64,000 nt of DNA, from contig NZ_JBFRYC010000003.1 in the NCBI RefSeq assembly GCF_040892615.1, positions 248,001 through 312,000 on the forward strand, written 5' to 3'. How positions within the stretch are numbered: position 1 is the first letter of the stretch; every line of letters begins with the position of its first letter. A program made the position numbers and the translations under genes. The notes beneath the pieces are model-generated. The model saw nothing but the letters and a program-made list of their open reading frames with translations, had not been told where the DNA came from and made no database searches. This document shows, one piece after another, positions 58,815 to 64,000 of this stretch. The stretch is from Thioclava arctica (lineage in GTDB: Bacteria; Pseudomonadota; Alphaproteobacteria; Rhodobacterales; Rhodobacteraceae).

Positions 58815-59627
58815 ATGCATTTTCTTGGGCTCGACGGCGGCGGCAGCGGATGCCGTGCGGTTCTGGCGGATCAAACAGGGCGCATTATCGGGCGCGGATC
58901 GGCCGGTCCGGCCAATATCGCAAGCGATCTCGCGAGCGCTGCGCAAAATATCCGCGCCGCGTGTGATGCGGCGATGGCGGGGGTTGAGGGCGGTGATATT
59001 CGCGCAGTCTTCGGGCTTGCAGGCGCCAATCTGGGCGGTGCTGCCGAGGCGATCGCCGCGCAACTCCCGTTCAAGACGCGCGTCGTGCAAGATGTGACCA
59101 CCTCGGTGCGTGGCGCGCTGGGCACGGGGGATGGGATCGTCGCGGCGATCGGCACTGGTTCGGTTTTTGCGCGCCAGATGGGGGGCATGATCCATTCCAT
59201 CGGCGGCTGGGGGTTGCGTTTGGGCGATGAGGGTTCGGGGGCGTGGATAGGGCGCGCGCTGGGCATAGCGGCTGCGCGCGCCTCCGATGGGTTTCGCGAG
59301 ATCACGCCGCTGTTGCGCGATGCGCTGAGCGAATGGGACGGTCGCGCAGGCTTGATCGCCTTTAGCTTGCGCGCCACCCCCGCCGATTGGGCTGTTTACG
59401 CGCTGCGTGTGCTGAATAGCGATGATACCGCCGCCTACGAGATCCGCGATCAGGCCGAGGCCGAAATTCGCGCCGCGATCACCTTGCTGCAGCCCGAGTC
59501 CGCGCTGCCGGTCACCTGGATTGGCGGGTTGGGCAAGATGCTTGCGCTCTCGGATTGGCCAGCGCACGAAGCGTTGGGAACATCGCTTGATGGGGCTTTG
59601 GCGATGGCAATGGAGGGTCGAGCATGA
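58815..59627 (+). CDS. N-acetylglucosamine kinase-type ATPase (BadF/BadG family)
   Basis: The 270-residue ASKHA-fold protein has phosphate 1 motif FLGLDGGGSGCRAVLAD (2-18), IVAAIGTGSVFARQ for phosphate 2 and GGWGLRLGDEGSGAWIGRAL. The fold matches BadF/BadG/BcrA/BcrD, here most likely a GlcNAc kinase because nagA follows with a 4-base overlap. The expected product, GlcNAc-6-phosphate, is the substrate of NagA. GGAGGCAGGG precedes ATG 58815; an ATG at 58803 is inside this site. Confidence 0.85.
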   Translation: MHFLGLDGGGSGCRAVLADQTGRIIGRGSAGPANIASDLASAAQNIRAACDAAMAGVEGGDIRAVFGLAGANLGGAAEAIAAQLPFKTRVVQDVTTSVRGALGTGDGIVAAIGTGSVFARQMGGMIHSIGGWGLRLGDEGSGAWIGRALGIAAARASDGFREITPLLRDALSEWDGRAGLIAFSLRATPADWAVYALRVLNSDDTAAYEIRDQAEAEIRAAITLLQPESALPVTWIGGLGKMLALSDWPAHEALGTSLDGALAMAMEGRA

Positions 59628-60766
59628 GCCAACTTGTAATCGTAGCCGCGCGCGTGTTCGACGGGTTCGAGATGCTTGAGAATCGCGCAATTGTGCTGGA
59701 ACAGGGTCGAATCACTGCGATCCTGCCGCTGGCCGAGGCCCCTTCGGGCGACACAATCGCGCTGCGTGATGGCGTACTTGCCCCCGGTTTGGTGGACCTG
59801 CAAGTCAATGGCGGCGGTGGGGTGATGCTGGACGGGGATGTGACCCAAGACCGGCTTGCGAGAATCTGCGCCGCCCATGCCGGGCTAGGCGCGACTGCGA
59901 TTTTACCGACGCTGATCACCGACAGCTTTGCCGCGACGCAAACCGTGCTGGCGGCGGGCGTAACCGCCGTTGGGCGGGTGCCGGGCTTTGCCGGGCTGCA
60001 TCTGGAGGGCCCCCATCTTGACCCCAAGCGCCCCGGTTGCCACCCGCCGGGCCTGATCCGGCCGATGGAGGAGGGCGATTTCGAACTGCTGCTCGAGGCA
60101 AAAACCGGGCTGCCCGCGCTGATCGTCACGCTCTCGCCCGCCTCCGCCACGCCGCAGCAGATCGCGCGGCTCTCGGATGGTGGGATCATCGTCAGTCTTG
60201 GTCATTCTGAGTGCAGTTTCGAGCAGGCCCAGACGGCAGTGCAGGCTGGCGCGCGCATGGTTACGCATCTGTTCAACGCGATGAGCCAGCTTGGCAGTCG
60301 CGCCCCCGGACTGGTCGGCGCGGCGCTTGCCTTGCCGGTGTCGGCGGGGCTGATCGCCGATGGTATCCACGTGCATCCCGAAACGATCCGCCTCGCGCTG
60401 GCGGTCAAACAGCAGGGCGATCTGTTTCTGGTGAGCGATGCGATGGCTTGTGCAGGCTCTGATATGGCGGAATTCGACCTCGCAGGCCGCAAGATCCTGC
60501 GACAGAACGGGGCGCTTCGGCTAGAGGATGGCACACTGGCCGGGGCCGATTTGTCGTTGCCTCAAGCGATCCGCTACATGATCAAGACGGTGGGGATTAC
60601 GCCCGAGCGCGCCCTCGCCATGGCCACCCGCATCCCGGCGCAAGCAATCGGCGCGCCAATGGGCCGGATCGCGCCGGGCCTGCCCGCCGATCTGGTGCAT
60701 TTCGATGAAAACTGGGTGCTCACCCGTGTCTGGCAGGACGGTCAGGCGAAATCTGTCACCGCGTAG
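59624..60766 (+). CDS. nagA: N-acetylglucosamine-6-phosphate deacetylase
   Basis: Amidohydrolase producing glucosamine-6-phosphate and acetate, 380 residues. GLVDLQVNGGGGVMLDG, LHLEGPHLDPKRPGCHPPG (metal-binding Glu), SLGHSECSFEQAQTAVQAGARMVTHLFNAMS (two His) and LVSDAMACAG (catalytic Asp) cover the family motifs. It is coupled to the kinase gene. Its end overlaps the end of serB on the other strand by 25 bp. No nagB is in the window. Confidence 0.95.
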   Translation: MSQLVIVAARVFDGFEMLENRAIVLEQGRITAILPLAEAPSGDTIALRDGVLAPGLVDLQVNGGGGVMLDGDVTQDRLARICAAHAGLGATAILPTLITDSFAATQTVLAAGVTAVGRVPGFAGLHLEGPHLDPKRPGCHPPGLIRPMEEGDFELLLEAKTGLPALIVTLSPASATPQQIARLSDGGIIVSLGHSECSFEQAQTAVQAGARMVTHLFNAMSQLGSRAPGLVGAALALPVSAGLIADGIHVHPETIRLALAVKQQGDLFLVSDAMACAGSDMAEFDLAGRKILRQNGALRLEDGTLAGADLSLPQAIRYMIKTVGITPERALAMATRIPAQAIGAPMGRIAPGLPADLVHFDENWVLTRVWQDGQAKSVTA

Positions 60767-61614
60767 CCTTGGATATATAGCAACGCGCTTAGATCGCCGT
60801 GATTGATGCGAATGTCGCATTGCGCCGCGACCGAGGGCTTGGCGTGCAGCGCCACCCCGGACCCGGCCAGCCCCAGCATCCCAAGATCATTCGCGCCATC
60901 GCCCACGGCCATGACGTCTGCATGGGCAAGCCCCAGCCGATCCGAAATCTCAAGTAAGGCCTGCACCTTCGCCTCCCGCCCCAAGATCGGGCGCGCGACG
61001 TCACCGCTCAGATACCCATCCACAACCAGCAGCGTGTTCGCGCGGCTCTCATCGAAGCCCAAAGTCTTGGCGACATAGCCGGTGAAGGCCGTAAATCCGC
61101 CTGACACCAGCGCGCAATAGGCCCCGTTTGCCTTCATCGTGCCCAGTAAATCATGCCCGCCCGGCATGAAGCTGATGCGTGTCGCGATCACCTCGTCGAT
61201 CACGCTGTCGGGTAAACCGGCCAGCAGCCCGACGCGCTCGAGCAACGCCCCTTCGAAATCCAGCTCGCCATTCATCGCCCGCGCGGTGATCTCTTTGACC
61301 CGCGCCCCGACACCGGCCACATCTGCCAGCTCGTCGATGCATTCCTGCTGGATCATCGTGCTGTCCATATCAGCGAGCAACATTTTTTTGCGACGCCCCG
61401 CGCTGGGCTGCACGACCAGATCAACGCCCAGCCCTTGAAGGCCCTCCCAAGCCTGCGCTGCATTGCGCGGCACCGTGTCGCAGGAGAACTCGGCCGCGAC
61501 ATTCGGGTTGAGCCAACGCGCCCCGCCGCCACCCCACGCCCCGCACAGCGCATCCAGCGTGGCCTGATCCAGATTGGCCTGCGACGGGTCGGCGATCAGC
61601 GTGGCGGTGAACAT
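60742..61614 (-). CDS. serB: Phosphoserine phosphatase
   Basis: Last step of serine synthesis, 290 residues. An N-terminal ACT-like region (1 to about 85) precedes the HAD motifs KMLLADMDSTMIQQECIDELA (nucleophile Asp), FMPGGHDLLG and LVSGGFTAFTGYVA. GREAKVQALLE and VMAVGDGANDLGMLGLAGSGVAL complete the enzyme. AGGAG precedes ATG 61614; the frame runs on 39 codons without support. It is divergent from serC, 148 bp away, and convergent with nagA. Confidence 0.96.
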   Translation of the reverse strand: MFTATLIADPSQANLDQATLDALCGAWGGGGARWLNPNVAAEFSCDTVPRNAAQAWEGLQGLGVDLVVQPSAGRRKKMLLADMDSTMIQQECIDELADVAGVGARVKEITARAMNGELDFEGALLERVGLLAGLPDSVIDEVIATRISFMPGGHDLLGTMKANGAYCALVSGGFTAFTGYVAKTLGFDESRANTLLVVDGYLSGDVARPILGREAKVQALLEISDRLGLAHADVMAVGDGANDLGMLGLAGSGVALHAKPSVAAQCDIRINHGDLSALLYIQGYAVTDFA

Positions 61615-61720
61615 GCGCGCTCCTGTGGGGAATGTCGTATCCGGGTCGTGATGCGGCGCATTAGACGAATTTTCCCTCTTGCGCCAGAGGGTCGCCAAGC
61701 GTATCTGCGGCGGCGGGACA

Positions 61721-61756
61721 CCCTTCCCCAACGAAGGGCATATATCTGAGAGGATA
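61721..61756 (+). promoter_or_regulatory. serC-type RNA leader, two hairpins before serC
   Basis: CCCTT (61721-61725) pairs with AAGGG (61734-61738) over an 8-base loop, and TATC (61743-61746) with GATA (61753-61756) over TGAGAG. The second hairpin holds the Shine-Dalgarno (AGAGGA). Two short hairpins directly before the start codon of serC are the description of the alphaproteobacterial serC RNA motif. Role inferred: control of translation initiation. Confidence 0.55.
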
Positions 61757-61762
61757 CCAGCA

Positions 61763-62908
<1,146 letters not shown>

Positions 62909-62925
62909 TCCAAACCTGACAGATC

Positions 62926-62946
62926 GGCGGGCCATGCTGGCCCGTC
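62926..62946. terminator. Hairpin between serC and serA
   Basis: GGCGGGCCA, loop TGC, TGGCCCGTC: nine pairs with one G-T, followed by TTTCCC. It lies in the 74-bp serC-serA gap and may be a partial terminator or RNA processing site that sets the ratio of the two products. Confidence 0.45.
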
Positions 62947-62982
62947 TTTCCCAGATTTCAGAAAATTCAAGGAACCCAGAAA

Positions 62983-64000
62983 ATGGCTCCCAAAGTTCTC
63001 GTCTCCGATAGCCTCTCGGAAACCGCCGTCCAGATCTTCCGCGATCGCGGCATCGAGGTTGATTTCGAACCCAGCCTTGGCAAAGACAAGGAAAAACTGG
63101 CCGAGGTGATCGGCAAATATGACGGTCTGGCGATCCGCTCGGCCACCAAGGTCACCGCTAAGCTGCTCGAAAGCGCGACCAACCTGAAAGTCGTCGGCCG
63201 CGCCGGGATCGGCACCGATAACGTGGATAAAGAAGCGTCCAGCAAAAAGGGCGTGATCGTGATGAACACGCCGTTCGGCAACATGATCACCACCGCCGAA
63301 CATGCCATCGCGCTGATGTTCGCCGTCGCGCGCCAGATCCCCGAGGCCGATGCCTCCACCCAAGCGGGCAAATGGGAAAAGTCGAAATTCATGGGGGTCG
63401 AGCTGACCGCCAAGACGCTGGGCGTGATTGGTGCTGGCAATATCGGCGGCATCGTGTGCGACCGGGCGCGCGGCCTCAAGATGAAGGTCGTGGCCTATGA
63501 CCCCTTCCTGAGCGAAGAGAAAGCGTCGAACATGGGCGTTGAAAAGGTCGAACTGGACGAGCTGCTGCGTCGTGCCGATTTCATTACCCTTCACGTGCCG
63601 CTGACCGATCAGACCCGCAATATCCTTGGCCGCGAAAACCTCGCCAAGACCAAGAAAGGCGTGCGCATCATCAACTGTGCGCGCGGCGGTCTGGTCGATG
63701 AGAACGCGCTGGCCGAGCTGATCAAATCGGGCCATGTCGCGGGCGCGGCCTTTGATGTGTTCGCTGAAGAACCCGCCACCGAGAACCCGCTGTTTGGCCT
63801 GCCCAACGTGGTCTGCACGCCCCACCTTGGCGCTTCGACCACCGAGGCACAGGAAAACGTGGCCCTGCAAGTGGCCGAGCAGATGTCGAACTACCTGCTC
63901 GACGGAGCCGTGGAAAACGCGCTCAACATGCCCTCGATGACCGCCGAAGAGGCCAAAACGATGGGCCCGTGGGTCAAGCTGGCCGAGCATCTGGGCGGCT
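62983..64000 (+). CDS. serA: D-3-phosphoglycerate dehydrogenase, 5' part (cut by window edge)
   Basis: First step of serine synthesis. The visible 339 codons start MAPKVLVSDSLSETAVQIF. They contain GRAGIGTDNVD, the NAD-binding LGVIGAGNIGGIVCDRA, INCARGGLVDENALAELI (Arg), AFDVFAEEP and the catalytic CTPHLGASTTEAQENV. The frame is open to the window end, so at least the regulatory C-terminal domains are missing. AAGGA precedes ATG 62983. It is cotranscribed with serC. Confidence 0.96.
   Translation, partial: MAPKVLVSDSLSETAVQIFRDRGIEVDFEPSLGKDKEKLAEVIGKYDGLAIRSATKVTAKLLESATNLKVVGRAGIGTDNVDKEASSKKGVIVMNTPFGNMITTAEHAIALMFAVARQIPEADASTQAGKWEKSKFMGVELTAKTLGVIGAGNIGGIVCDRARGLKMKVVAYDPFLSEEKASNMGVEKVELDELLRRADFITLHVPLTDQTRNILGRENLAKTKKGVRIINCARGGLVDENALAELIKSGHVAGAAFDVFAEEPATENPLFGLPNVVCTPHLGASTTEAQENVALQVAEQMSNYLLDGAVENALNMPSMTAEEAKTMGPWVKLAEHLGG

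Overview
The window looks like the chromosome of an alphaproteobacterium of the order Rhodobacterales (Rhodobacter/Roseobacter type). The reasons are the CcrM-type GANTC methylase next to rnhB, the hemD - mitofilin-like - hemY cluster, a DUF6478-type gene, a serC-type leader, carboxy(nor)spermidine genes, ME-PTA malic enzyme and CCCCCGGGATATTT intergenic palindromes. Base composition is GC-rich, genes are tightly packed, and many pairs share ATGA or TGATG stop/start overlaps. LAYOUT: 1-7.3 kb holds the 5' part of rph (minus), hrcA-grpE, mutS and maeB. 7.5-13.5 kb is the phosphate regulon, transcribed leftwards as pstS-pstC-pstA-pstB-phoU-phoB behind a Pho box. 13.4-13.85 kb is a gene-free stretch with a candidate structured small RNA. 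13.85-20.2 kb has EVE/YciI-gpsA-tsaD (minus) and hemD-mitofilin-hemY (plus). 20.5-24.5 kb has carboxyspermidine dehydrogenase/decarboxylase and three small envelope or regulatory proteins. 24.5-26.4 kb is rnhB-ccrM. From about 26.5 to 36.8 kb lies a roughly 10.3-kb accessory element. It has 25-bp inverted terminal matches (21/25) and carries a MobV-like relaxase pair, a more AT-rich cargo block, an IS30 transposase remnant, a C-rich segment with a 20-bp hairpin, a PemK/MazF-like protein and a large serine recombinase. The cargo is an unknown protein plus an XRE-ImmA/IrrE protein on the plus strand, facing a three-gene dual-OB / DUF488 / DUF488 operon on the minus strand; this is the best candidate in the window for a poorly described conflict or nucleic-acid-processing system. 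37-64 kb returns to core genome: marR-nitrilase-grxC-comF, an NDUFAF5-like methyltransferase, trehalose genes otsBA, hemH, rsmD and a ferredoxin reductase, peroxiredoxin, phhB, mscS, GNAT-glpQ-ridA, a TVP38-MerA-type fusion followed by a YnjF-YnjB-YnjC-YnjD-like transport operon, an amino-sugar pair (kinase-nagA), and the serine pathway genes serB, serC and serA (cut by the window end). HOW THE GENES WORK TOGETHER: pst/phoU/phoB import and sense phosphate. serA, serC and serB make serine from 3-phosphoglycerate. hemD, hemY and hemH belong to heme synthesis. otsA/otsB make trehalose. The polyamine pair would make spermidine-type polyamines from aspartate semialdehyde. All functions are read from recognisable motifs and context; no database search was run.
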